Origin: Dictyobacter arantiisoli
Lineage (GTDB): Bacteria > Chloroflexota > Ktedonobacteria > Ktedonobacterales > Ktedonobacteraceae
Direction of reading: 5' to 3'
Length of the DNA: 64,000 bases
Assembly: GCF_008326305.1 (NCBI RefSeq)
Contig: NZ_BIXY01000004.1
Coordinates: 1 to 64,000, forward strand
Positions within the stretch are counted from its first letter, which is position 1. Every line of letters starts with the position of its first letter. The position numbers and the translations under genes were made by a program. Below are positions 25,896 through 34,745 of this stretch, one piece after another. Below the pieces are notes generated by a model, which had not been told where the DNA came from, searched no databases, and saw nothing but the letters and a program-made list of their open reading frames with translations.

Positions 25896-26462
25896 ATGGC
25901 TGGCTTTTCACCTTATCGGGAACGAGCATTACAGCATTATTCTCAAAACAATGTTGTGGCGACTTTACCACGCTTTGTTTCGCTGCGGAATACGGTTTAT
26001 CTCTGGGGTATGCTGCTTGCTCTCTTGATTGTTGTTGGGATTGCCTGGTTGGGACAGGTGCCCTCTTTTACCACCAGTTCTGGCATTGTGTTAAGTCAGA
26101 AGCATGCGAGCTATGCAGCGGGCATCTATCTCTTTCTCCCGATTGACCAGCTCGCTGCGGTGCATAAAGGAGATCCAATTCAGATACAGGTTGGGAGTAT
26201 GGGACCTTCCTTTTCGACAAGTGTCGCATCGGTGCAAGGGAAAGCGATCAGTCCTACGGTTGCGCGGCAACAATTTGGTCTGGGGAGTAGTGCCTGGGGC
26301 GTGATTACAGAGCCATCGCTGGTGCTTGAAGCTCGGGCTGTAGCAGGTTTCTCATTACAAAAATTCTCAGGTAGTGTATTAAATGCACGTATTCAAATCG
26401 GCTCTCATCCTGTCCTGGCGCTTTTGCCTGGTATTGGTTCACTGCTGGGAGGAAATAAGTGA
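25896..26462 (+). CDS. Short membrane-fusion-like protein of exporter module 1
   Basis: About 188 residues, start MAGFSPYRERAL chosen by GAGGGAGG six bases upstream. One membrane segment (about 37-57), then a beta-rich extracytoplasmic part and the ending LALLPGIGSLLGG. The paralogue at 61422 has the same layout and the same ending (IALLPGLGSLVG). The part resembles the end of HlyD-type adaptors without the coiled-coil hairpin and lipoyl domain. Its stop overlaps the exporter start by four bases, so the two should act together. Confidence 0.75.
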   Translation: MAGFSPYRERALQHYSQNNVVATLPRFVSLRNTVYLWGMLLALLIVVGIAWLGQVPSFTTSSGIVLSQKHASYAAGIYLFLPIDQLAAVHKGDPIQIQVGSMGPSFSTSVASVQGKAISPTVARQQFGLGSSAWGVITEPSLVLEARAVAGFSLQKFSGSVLNARIQIGSHPVLALLPGIGSLLGGNK

Positions 26463-28888
26463 ATAAGAAACCTGATGAATTAGAGGCTTCGATCCTACGT
26501 TTTGGCCGACGCCGTAGTGCCTATCTGTCTGATCTGGAATTTGTTGATCAACCAACTGCGCCTGAGGTTCAGGCTTTGATCGATCATCGTGAGCAGACAA
26601 TGCTTACCCAGGCTTTTTCCTTGCAGATGGCGCAGGCTCAAGAAAAGATACGCGAGACTCCTCCTCCGCACATGTCGTCACAGTCGCCGTCACCTCCAAC
26701 CCGGGCGCGGACACAGAAGCATAAGCATCGGCGACAGGCGCCGTCCTTATTGCAAATGGAGGCTGTGGAGTGCGGTGCCGCCTGTCTGGCGATGATCTTG
26801 AGCTATTACCGCCGTAAAACGAGTGTGGCGGAGATGCGCGAGTTCTGCGGTGTGGGACGTGACGGTTTGAATGCTCTGGAACTGGTGAAGGCTGCTCGCG
26901 CTTTTCATTTGGTGGCGCGCTCTATTTCGTTGGCGGAGAATGATCTTAGTCGGGTGACGTTACCGGCGATTGTCCATTGGGAGTTCAATCACTTCTTGAT
27001 TGTCGAAAAGTGGACGCCACAAATAGTACAGTTGCTCGATCCCGCTATAGGTCGACGGCGGGTGACTGCCGAAGAGTTTGACCGCAGCTTTACTGGTATC
27101 GTGATCATGCTAGAACCAGATGTGGATTTCTCCACCGCGAATCCTGCTGCGGAACGTCTCAATCTACGTGCGTATGTACGCCAATATCTGCATCTGGCTC
27201 CAGGAGCACTGGGACAGATCCTCCTTGCCTCATTGCTTCTTCAATTGTTTGGATTGGTCACTCCGATCTTTACTGAGGTCGTGGTCGATCAAATAATTCC
27301 TTTTAAACTGCATGATGCGCTGACATTGCTTAGTATTGGTCTGCTCCTGCTCATTATCTCCGAAACGGTTACTACGCTCCTGCGTGCTACCGTGCTCACC
27401 TATCTTCAGTCACGTTTAGATATGGAGATGATGTTGAGCTTTTTCGACCATCTTTTGAAATTGCCCCTGCGATTTTTTCAGCAACGTTCAAGTGGAGATA
27501 TTATTTCGCGCCTCAGTAGTAATCTGGTGATCCGGGATGCGATTGGGAATCAACTCATTTCGACGATTTTGGATGGCGCTTTTGTTCTGGTGTACTTTAT
27601 CATTCTGCTTTGTGTCTCGCCAATTATGACGTTGCTTGTTGTGATACTGGGCGTTTTACAGGCTATTCTGCTATTCAGTACCGCCCGTTCAATGCGCGAT
27701 CTCTCACGCCGCGAATTGATAGCTAGCGGGAAGGCGCAGGGATATTTCTCTGAAGTGCTTAAAGGTATTGTCTCGTTAAAGGCTGCCGGTGCGGAACAGC
27801 GGGCGCGCGCCACCTGGTCCAACTTCTTCTATGAACAGATGAATGTCTCTAATCGGCGCTTTTACCTCTCTTCACTTATCTCAACCGGCATGGGATCGTT
27901 GTCGGCACTGGCTCCTTTCCTGTTACTCTGGCTGGGTACGATCCAGGTTTTGAATGGCAGCCTACCTGTTGGTTCTATGCTGGCTCTCAATGCGCTGGCA
28001 ATCTCACTACTCTTGCCCCTCTCATCCTTGATCAGTAGCGGCCAGACGCTTCAATATGTACAGGCGCATCTGGAGCGCATCGCGGATGTAATGGATGCTG
28101 TTCCTGAGCAGGATGTAACAACGGTGAAGCAACCTCCGCGCTTGCGTGGCAGCATACGCTTAGAAAATGTGTCCTTTCGCTATGATGTGCATTCACCTCC
28201 TATTTTAAGCTCTATTTACGTCAATATCGCGGCGGCCCAAAAGGTGGCCCTGGTGGGAAAATCTGGATCGGGAAAGACGACGCTGGGTAAATTGTTACTG
28301 GGTTTATATCTTCCTACGCAGGGCGAGATTTATTATGACAATATTCCACTGAGCGCGCTAAATTATCAGGCTGTCCGTGCGCAATTTGGTGTTGTCATGC
28401 AAGAAGCGACCGTATTTAGCGGCTCGGTGCGTCAGAATATTGCGTTTAATGATCCAACGATAGGGATGGAGCGGGTCATAAAAGTAGCTCAGATCGCTGC
28501 GTTACACGATGATATTATGCAGATGCCGATGGAATATGAGACATTTGTTTCTGAAGGTGGGAGTGCCTTATCAGGAGGACAGCGACAACGCATCGCATTG
28601 GCCCGCGCCATCGCTACTGCTCCCACCGCTTTGTTGCTCGATGAAGCAACCAGTAGTCTGGATGTCGTTACGGAAGCTGCGGTAGAACGCAATTTGCGTA
28701 AGTTTGCCTGCACCCAGATCATTATTGCTCATCGTTTGAGTACGATTCGCAATGCAAATCAGATTTTTGTGTTGGACCAGGGCAAAATTGTAGAGCGTGG
28801 CACCCATCGTGAACTGGTCAATATGGGTGGCTTTTATGCTAAACTGATTCAGAGCCAGTTAGAAAATGGCGAAATTAAAGCTGACTAA
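26459..28888 (+). CDS. C39 peptidase-containing ABC exporter (PCAT), module 1
   Basis: 809 residues, GTG start overlapping the previous stop. After a polar 95-residue extension comes the C39 peptidase: catalytic Cys in QMEAVECGAAC, His in VHWEFNHFLIVE, Asp in LLDPA. Then six membrane helices (about 235-525) and the ATPase: GKSGSGKTT, LSGGQRQRIALARA, LLLDEATSSLD and IIAHRLST, all intact. Such exporters cut leaders after double-Gly motifs and secrete the peptide. No lanthipeptide precursor is adjacent; 66% or so of its features recur in module 2 at 62001. Confidence 0.93.
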   Translation: MNKKPDELEASILRFGRRRSAYLSDLEFVDQPTAPEVQALIDHREQTMLTQAFSLQMAQAQEKIRETPPPHMSSQSPSPPTRARTQKHKHRRQAPSLLQMEAVECGAACLAMILSYYRRKTSVAEMREFCGVGRDGLNALELVKAARAFHLVARSISLAENDLSRVTLPAIVHWEFNHFLIVEKWTPQIVQLLDPAIGRRRVTAEEFDRSFTGIVIMLEPDVDFSTANPAAERLNLRAYVRQYLHLAPGALGQILLASLLLQLFGLVTPIFTEVVVDQIIPFKLHDALTLLSIGLLLLIISETVTTLLRATVLTYLQSRLDMEMMLSFFDHLLKLPLRFFQQRSSGDIISRLSSNLVIRDAIGNQLISTILDGAFVLVYFIILLCVSPIMTLLVVILGVLQAILLFSTARSMRDLSRRELIASGKAQGYFSEVLKGIVSLKAAGAEQRARATWSNFFYEQMNVSNRRFYLSSLISTGMGSLSALAPFLLLWLGTIQVLNGSLPVGSMLALNALAISLLLPLSSLISSGQTLQYVQAHLERIADVMDAVPEQDVTTVKQPPRLRGSIRLENVSFRYDVHSPPILSSIYVNIAAAQKVALVGKSGSGKTTLGKLLLGLYLPTQGEIYYDNIPLSALNYQAVRAQFGVVMQEATVFSGSVRQNIAFNDPTIGMERVIKVAQIAALHDDIMQMPMEYETFVSEGGSALSGGQRQRIALARAIATAPTALLLDEATSSLDVVTEAAVERNLRKFACTQIIIAHRLSTIRNANQIFVLDQGKIVERGTHRELVNMGGFYAKLIQSQLENGEIKAD

Positions 28889-28911
28889 GTAATTACTATC
28901 AGTTCCGTCAA

Positions 28912-29874
28912 TTATAGCTGCTCGACGGAACTGGTTAGCAGGCGCTCGGTGTTCCCACTCAGCAAGCATGCCTTTTGTTCTTCAGTGAGCTTCAAGGCAG
29001 CCAGTAGATCATCAATACGGCGGCGGGTTGTAATTGGCATGACCGGCCAGTCGCTTCCAATCACGACATGTTCTGACCCCACAACCTCAAGTGCAAAGCG
29101 GATCGCCGCGGGATCAAATCCCATTGTGTCAATGTAGAGGCGCTGGCGTAATTCGCTTGGCGGCGTACCTTTCCAGCTATCGTCGCGTTCATAGTCCATA
29201 TCAGCCAGCCCGGCGAAAAGCAGTGCGCCCGCGCCAATCATGGGGAGAACGAGGCGCAATGTCGGTAATTTTTCCAGGATGCCGCTACGTAGCAGGGTCA
29301 GGATACTGGCAGCATTCTCGGTGCCACGTGCCAATAAGCCACCAAGACCGCCCAGGGGAGCCAATCGTTCTGTCAGTCCCGATGGATTGACAGGATGTAC
29401 AAAGATGCTCACACCCAGTGCTGCTGCCGCCTCCAACGTAGGACGCGCTTCTGCCGCATCCAGATAGTGTCCTCCCTGTGACGAATCCACGCAAATTCCA
29501 CGCAAGCCGAGCTGTTGAACCGCACGCTCGACTTCACGAGCCGCCGCCTTTCCCTGAAAAGCATCGATAGTGGCAATTCCCAGCAAGCGCTCAGGATATC
29601 TGGCAATTAAGGTAGCGATTTGATCATTGATGCGCTCCATCAAGATCGGAGGTAGCTGTTCTACTGGCGACACAATCGTACTGACAGGCGCGCTGACAAC
29701 CTTTGCATCAATACCAGCCACCTCCATAGCGGCGAGTTGCGCTTCAATATCCGTCAGAAGGGGCCAGGCACGGGCCAGATTACTTGTTCCCAGCGGTGGA
29801 GGAATGGGCAGCCAGCCTTCATCATAGTAATGGCTGTGAAAGTCAATCAGGCGCGGAGGCATGTGTGAGGTCAT
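28912..29874 (-). CDS. Amidohydrolase family 2 (ACMSD-like) metalloenzyme
   Basis: 320 residues, TIM-barrel amidohydrolase. Metal ligands: H-x-H in LIDFHSHYYDEG, His in IFVHPVNPSG, and the Asp in VVIGSDWPVMP. This fits the ACMSD/gamma-resorcylate decarboxylase group, which decarboxylates or hydrolyses aromatic or cyclic acids; the substrate is not predictable. It converges with the exporter gene and has no visible partners. Confidence 0.88.
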   Translation of the reverse strand: MTSHMPPRLIDFHSHYYDEGWLPIPPPLGTSNLARAWPLLTDIEAQLAAMEVAGIDAKVVSAPVSTIVSPVEQLPPILMERINDQIATLIARYPERLLGIATIDAFQGKAAAREVERAVQQLGLRGICVDSSQGGHYLDAAEARPTLEAAAALGVSIFVHPVNPSGLTERLAPLGGLGGLLARGTENAASILTLLRSGILEKLPTLRLVLPMIGAGALLFAGLADMDYERDDSWKGTPPSELRQRLYIDTMGFDPAAIRFALEVVGSEHVVIGSDWPVMPITTRRRIDDLLAALKLTEEQKACLLSGNTERLLTSSVEQL

Positions 29875-30223
29875 AAACTGTTCCTTTCTCCTGCGGATAA
29901 TGACGTATTTCTTTAAAGAAAGTTTTCGTCCTATAGTGCTATTCTGTTATAGCATGCTTTTTCTGCTTTTTCAATGGACTTTTTTAAGGATGTATGAGAT
30001 AAGGGATAGTAAAGAAGCTTATCGTATAGTAGCTATCGGTGGCCGTTGTGCGCTTCGTGAGTGGATTTTGATGGTTTGGATGCGAGTATTGAGCAAATTT
30101 TGAGTTTTTTTGACGTACGCTATGGATAGATTTAGAGCACAGGTATACACATTCTGTGAATTTGCTCTGGTTGCATTCACTGGTGCGTTGCTGACATCTG
30201 CGCTGTCGCGAAGAAGATGAGAT
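29875..30223. other. Intergenic region without a recognised feature
   Basis: Divergent spacer between the amidohydrolase and the DUF4118 gene. Both strands hold open frames of 80-100 codons that mirror each other and lack good ribosome binding sites; I see nothing credible. Promoters for both genes must lie here. Confidence 0.4.
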
Positions 30224-31168
30224 ATGCAAAATATTGACATTATTCCTGTATTGCAGGATACGAAATCCTTGAGCTGGTGGCACATTGTATGGGAAAGTGT
30301 GCTTGCGATTGGCGGAGCGTCAGGTGTGACTGGTTTTATCGCGCTCTTTCAGCTCTATCCCCGCATTCCCAATATCTCGATTATTTATTTGCTGCTCATT
30401 CTTGTGCTTGCCAGCCTCTATGGACGCTATGCATCCTTACTGGCGTCAGTGGTTGCGTTTCTCGCCTTTGACTTTTTCCTGGTTCCACCATTGTATCTCT
30501 TTACCATTAATCGCTGGGAAGAATGGGTGGCCCTGTTTGTCTTTCTGATTACGGCTCTTCTGACCAGCCAATTGACACTGACGCTACGCCAGAGCACGGC
30601 GCTTGCCCGGGTACGTGAACGCGAGGCACGTATTCTCTATGAACTGATCCGCCTGACTAATTCACATGAGGCCCGTAATGATCAACTAGAAATTATTGCC
30701 CTGGCGTTTACCCGTGTGTTTGCGGCCTGGGGCGTGCGACATTGCGCGATCCTGTTGCCTGATGAGCAAGGGGCGCTGAAGCAGTTAGTCACAACCGCTC
30801 TTGCTAATGAGTTTACGCTGGATTATGAGGAGCGACTGTTGGCGGTGACGGCAATGGTGCAGGGGAAAATGTTAGAGAAACGCTTTGCAGCCACTCCCGA
30901 TGAGTTGGATAGCGGTTCACACATGCGCTTGTATAAGAAAGTCAGGCCCATTACTATTCTGCGCTTCCTTCCTTTAAAAGCGGATGAGCAAACATTTGGC
31001 GTCCTCTGTTTGCATATTACCGATCCTGCGCCCTGGTTCGACAGTACGGAACGTATGGAAGCAGATCTAACCCATTCAATCTCGCGCCTTTCCTTTTTCT
31101 GGACGTTTGTAGAGCAGGTCTCTTCACTGCTTGAGCGCGCCCATTTGCGTTCAGTCATTTATCATTAA
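30224..31168 (+). CDS. DUF4118/GAF sensor-like membrane protein without kinase domain
   Basis: 314 residues. Four membrane segments in 25-125 with the KdpD-like DUF4118 pattern (IPNISIIYLLLILVLASLYG and FDFFLVPP). A GAF-like domain follows (about 150-305). The histidine kinase part of KdpD is absent and no kinase gene follows. It might sense and pass signals by contact with another protein, or be a decayed sensor. Confidence 0.75.
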   Translation: MQNIDIIPVLQDTKSLSWWHIVWESVLAIGGASGVTGFIALFQLYPRIPNISIIYLLLILVLASLYGRYASLLASVVAFLAFDFFLVPPLYLFTINRWEEWVALFVFLITALLTSQLTLTLRQSTALARVREREARILYELIRLTNSHEARNDQLEIIALAFTRVFAAWGVRHCAILLPDEQGALKQLVTTALANEFTLDYEERLLAVTAMVQGKMLEKRFAATPDELDSGSHMRLYKKVRPITILRFLPLKADEQTFGVLCLHITDPAPWFDSTERMEADLTHSISRLSFFWTFVEQVSSLLERAHLRSVIYH

Positions 31169-31265
31169 ACTCTATAGTTGCCGAAGTTGCCGATTCGAAT
31201 GCGAAGATCGTGAAGGCCATGGGGGTGTGGCACGTTTTGTACGACTACAGGTGAGCAGAGGAGCG

Positions 31266-31402
31266 TGTTATACTGACGAGATAAAGAATGCAACGGCGTG
31301 AAAAGTTTGCTAATGGCATTTAGTAGATCAACCACATCATAACAATTGGTGAAGAGGGAAAGGGCCCGATCACAATGTATTGGGCCCGTTGGAGGCTATT
31401 TT
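31266..31402 (+). ncRNA. Candidate small RNA between extended -10 promoter and hairpin
   Basis: TGTTATACTGA (31266-31276, TATACT at 31269-31274) matches the promoters at 2688 and 52069, but no gene follows on this strand. About 85 bases on comes GGGCCC...GGGCCC (31362-31387) and then CTATTTTT. A transcript of about 120 bases is possible. The hairpin could equally be the terminator of nth on the other strand. Confidence 0.25.
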
Positions 31403-32055
31403 TGTAGTTGCGCGGATGGGCAGTGTTGAGCGAGCGTGCAGTCAGCACAGTGCGGAACGCGGGCCTGACAGGTAGCACGTCCATGATAAATAATGCGATG
31501 GGCTAGATTGAGCCATTCTGAAGCTGGAATGAGTTGCATGAGTTCTTTTTCAGCTTTGACCGGATCGGTCTGCTGTGTCCAGCCGAAGCGTTGTACCAGA
31601 CGACCGACATGCGTGTCCACAATGAATCCTTCAGATATCCCAAAAGCATTGCCGAGGATGACATTGGCCGTCTTTCTGGCGACTCCGGGTATCTTGATCA
31701 TCTCTGCCATGGTGCGCGGAACTTCGCCTGCATGATGTTCGCTGAGATAGCGGCAGGCCGCCTGGAGCTGTTTGGCTTTCTTGCGATAGAAGCCGGTCGG
31801 GCGAATATCTTGCTCTAGCTCTTCCTGGCTGACTGCTATATAGTCGGCAGCACTTCGATATTTTTGAAACAGATTGATCGTTACCTCGTTGACGCGTTCG
31901 TCGGTACATTGTGCCGCGAGCTGTGTTGCTACCAATAACTCCAGTGGTGTGCTGAAGTTAAGATCATATCTGGCCTGTGGATAAAGGGCCGCAAGTTCAG
32001 CCATCATTGGCTCTACTGTATGCAGGTTGTTCGTATTGGATAACGTTTCTTCCAT
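31396..32055 (-). CDS. nth: Endonuclease III
   Basis: 219 residues. Helix-hairpin-helix IPGVARKTANVIL with the catalytic lysine, catalytic Asp in FIVDTHVGRL, and the C-terminal 4Fe-4S ligands C-x6-C-x2-C-x5-C in CQARVPHCADCTLAQHC. Base excision repair of oxidised pyrimidines. Its end runs into a GGGCCC hairpin that may act as terminator. Confidence 0.96.
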   Translation of the reverse strand: MEETLSNTNNLHTVEPMMAELAALYPQARYDLNFSTPLELLVATQLAAQCTDERVNEVTINLFQKYRSAADYIAVSQEELEQDIRPTGFYRKKAKQLQAACRYLSEHHAGEVPRTMAEMIKIPGVARKTANVILGNAFGISEGFIVDTHVGRLVQRFGWTQQTDPVKAEKELMQLIPASEWLNLAHRIIYHGRATCQARVPHCADCTLAQHCPSAQLQK

Positions 32056-32150
32056 TCACCATTCCATCCCGATCCACCAACTTATACAAGAGGGCAGATC
32101 TTTTTGTATACACTTCTTTTTATCTGCCTGATTACTGGTAATTTTATCCC

Positions 32151-33140
32151 TCAGTCCTCAAAAGCAAAGACGCGTTGAAAATCCTTTTTCATACTAATGA
32201 TATGCCAGCCTCGCTCACGAGCCATCTCTTGCGCTTTTTTGGCTCCCGTGTCATAGGCAAACTCACGCTCATCATCATCGTGTTGAATTAAGAGGGGAAG
32301 CGTTGGGTGGTCTGGATGGGTGGTAAAGTGTAACATGTCGATGTCTCCATCTGAGTTCCCTACCGAAAGAATTGGACGCTGGCCGATGTGTAAGTGCATA
32401 TTGATGGCTTTACCTGTGCCTTCGTTAAAAGGTTCGATTATTTTGTTTTGCCGCGCCAGTATCGGCTGTCCATCGCGTACGTCTAGCTTGATTTCTACGG
32501 ATGTTCCGATGACATGGCTGCGTGGGATGCCATACATGATCTCGCTGACGGAGCGTACGAAATCTGTATCGCCGCCGGTCACGATATACACCTGGAACGC
32601 ATTGTCTTGCAGATAACATACCAGTTCGAGCATGGGAACGTAGGCGGTTTCGGTAAAGGGTCTATGATAGGTTGGATGTTGATTGTGCACGAAAAAATCA
32701 TGGATCTCTGCTTCATAGTCAGCCTGCAGACTGGAGGAGACCGCCTGGATAATGATGACTCCAAGTTCCTGAATGGTCAGATTTTTAAAGTAGGCGCGGT
32801 CATTTTCCCAGAAGGCTTTGTAGGGTTGCACTTCACGTAGTTGGGGATCGGCCTCAACACAGTGGCGAAAGTGTTGGATAATGAAGAGTTCCTGGGTATA
32901 GGATGGTTTTTCACACCAGAGCGTGCCGTCATTGTCGAAGGCTGCGATCCGTTTAGCCGGTGCGACATAGGTTGGACTATTGCGATCCGTAACTTGCTCT
33001 ACAAACTGGAGGATGGCGCGTTTCGTTGGACCGTCCCGCCAGGAAGCCAGCGCTGGCTCGGACCCATCAGATGCATGGTTGCCATCATGGATAAATGGTT
33101 GATCATCTCTATTGTGTGTATTATATATCTGTTTATTCAT
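32151..33140 (-). CDS. HAD-superfamily phosphatase (phosphoserine phosphatase-like)
   Basis: 329 residues. HAD motif I is RIAAFDNDGTLWCEK (Asp-x-Asp), motif II YIVTGGDTDFVR, and motif IV ILSVGNSDGDIDML. This matches the large periplasmic- or cytosolic-type HAD group close to SerB; there is no signal peptide here. Substrate unknown. The first 45 residues are polar and probably flexible. Confidence 0.85.
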   Translation of the reverse strand: MNKQIYNTHNRDDQPFIHDGNHASDGSEPALASWRDGPTKRAILQFVEQVTDRNSPTYVAPAKRIAAFDNDGTLWCEKPSYTQELFIIQHFRHCVEADPQLREVQPYKAFWENDRAYFKNLTIQELGVIIIQAVSSSLQADYEAEIHDFFVHNQHPTYHRPFTETAYVPMLELVCYLQDNAFQVYIVTGGDTDFVRSVSEIMYGIPRSHVIGTSVEIKLDVRDGQPILARQNKIIEPFNEGTGKAINMHLHIGQRPILSVGNSDGDIDMLHFTTHPDHPTLPLLIQHDDDEREFAYDTGAKKAQEMARERGWHIISMKKDFQRVFAFED

Positions 33141-33174
33141 GCTATTCCTTCTGTTACGTATAACTGCCAGTCAG

Positions 33175-33268
33175 CTCGACTTTGTACATTTTTAGGCTTT
33201 TGAGCTTGCGAAAAAGGGCGAGTGCAACGCATTTTTGAGCTCACATTTTCAAATTGTACAAAGTCGAG
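33175..33268. mobile_element. 94-bp palindromic element with 14-bp TIR and 5-bp target duplication
   Basis: CTCGACTTTGTACA at the left and its exact complement at the right, flanked by GTCAG at 33170-33174 and 33269-33273. Non-coding. It sits 35 bases upstream of the HAD gene and directly beside a family A repeat. Confidence 0.8.
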
Positions 33269-33276
33269 GTCAGAAT

Positions 33277-33471
33277 GTGTCAGACTCCCAGTACCAGCGG
33301 AATCTTGCTGTTCACTTGCTGGCAGGCGCGTCCGCGCCTGCACTCTTTTTATGATGTGTTGCAGAAAAGGTGCAAAGCACCTTTTCTGCAACACATCATA
33401 AAAAGAGGTTTGAGCACCGCAGGTGCGAAAACTCATGTGCGAAGAATGCGGAGATCATGGGAATCTGACTC
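33277..33471. repeat. Three-hairpin interspersed repeat (family A), complete
   Basis: Begins GTGTCAGACTCCCAGTACC and ends TGGGAATCTGAC (imperfect inverted ends). Three stems: GGCAGGCGCG...CGCGCCTGC-type, a long central palindrome ATGATGTGTTGCAGAAAAGG with its complement, and GCACCGCAGGTGC. The central stem sequence differs from those of the copies at 1 and 51400 although the surrounding sequence is nearly the same. Confidence 0.85.
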
Positions 33472-33695
33472 TCTGACAGATGCCGCAAAAAATGGCACGC
33501 AAGCTACAGGTTATCCCCAGATAGTGTACCTCTTGAATAAGGAAGATGGGAAGAGTGTATGCTGCTTCCATTTCCTGGCCTTCTCCTGCCGCGCCGCCGG
33601 AGGCGGCTTAAACTTGCCATTCTCTTTAATTATTGACTATACTGTGCTGATAGCGTTATGTGTTTTTATGATACAAAATAAGAAAATGTAAGCAT

Positions 33696-34640
33696 ATGTC
33701 AGAAATCATACCTCATCCATGGTCTGAGTATAGGGCACATCTGCCTCTATTGACTCAAGCCGTGCATTGGGAACTTTTACGAAAATGGGGGCTCTCTGAA
33801 GTCTGGCGCATTACGTCGGCAGAGGGAAAGAGCTGGATCGCCAAGCGCTGCACGGGATCAATGATGGGCGAGTTAGGAATCTATCGCGAGCTTTTGCAAC
33901 CTCTGGACATACCACGGCCAGCCTTACATTCATACTGGCAAACGCCTGCTGAAAATCTCTTTATTCTAGAAGATGTTGGACCTTACACATTGGATCAGCA
34001 GCCCTCCCTGTCGCATTTTGTGACGGCAGCTCGCCTGCTGGCATATGTACGCTGTAGCGCGCTTATTCGTCTACAGGCTGGTGTGCTTCAGCCGCCCGCA
34101 CAGCTGGTGATCCAGCCTTCCTATTATGTAGAGGCGTTGGAGTATCTCTTGCATTGCGCAGAGTTAGATGCTGAGAAGAAGGCTTTGCTGGCACCTATCG
34201 CTGGCTGGTTGCCTGCCCAATTGCAGGATTTATATGCAGAGATACCGATGACCTTATGCCATAATGATTACCATGTGAAGAATCTCGTTTTGCGTGAGGA
34301 CATCATGACGCCAATTGACTGGGCTATGGCCTACTTTAGTCCTTATCTGGGAGATCTGTTTAGTCTGCTCCATGCCGCGGCCGCTCGCAAGGTGGACACG
34401 CAACTGCTCACTGCCGCCTATGAGGATGAATTGCGTGTCTGGGGACATGACTATGCGTGTGTACATGTATTGGGTGAACGCCCTATCACGTGGCAAGTTG
34501 CCCTTGGTGCCGTGTGTATCTTGCTTACCAGTATTCGCTGGACCCTGACGGAAGCCCGCTATATGCTCCCTGAAACCCAACAATGGATACCGGCGATGAT
34601 TCGTAACATTATATACTATGCCAATACTCTGGCGGCTTGA
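33696..34640 (+). CDS. Aminoglycoside phosphotransferase-like kinase
   Basis: 314 residues with the fold signature of the APH/choline kinase family: SWIAKRC for the ATP lysine, MGELGIYREL for the helix glutamate, LCHNDYHVKNLV (H-x-D-x4-N catalytic loop) and TPIDWAMAYF for the metal-binding aspartate. Substrate unknown; antibiotic, sugar or choline-like alcohols are all possible. Ribosome binding site is weak. No partner in the next gene. Confidence 0.8.
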   Translation: MSEIIPHPWSEYRAHLPLLTQAVHWELLRKWGLSEVWRITSAEGKSWIAKRCTGSMMGELGIYRELLQPLDIPRPALHSYWQTPAENLFILEDVGPYTLDQQPSLSHFVTAARLLAYVRCSALIRLQAGVLQPPAQLVIQPSYYVEALEYLLHCAELDAEKKALLAPIAGWLPAQLQDLYAEIPMTLCHNDYHVKNLVLREDIMTPIDWAMAYFSPYLGDLFSLLHAAAARKVDTQLLTAAYEDELRVWGHDYACVHVLGERPITWQVALGAVCILLTSIRWTLTEARYMLPETQQWIPAMIRNIIYYANTLAA

Positions 34641-34745
34641 TGGATGGCTCTCTAGCGGGATTGCTGTTTGAACCCACGAGAGAATGGGGTATAGTATAGA
34701 ATGGATATGACACCACTATTATTTTTGTGAGGAATAATTGATTTT

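Noticed and set aside
33277-33471. CRISPR array
   Set aside because: Repeats are palindromic and dispersed, with no regularly spaced units or cas genes.
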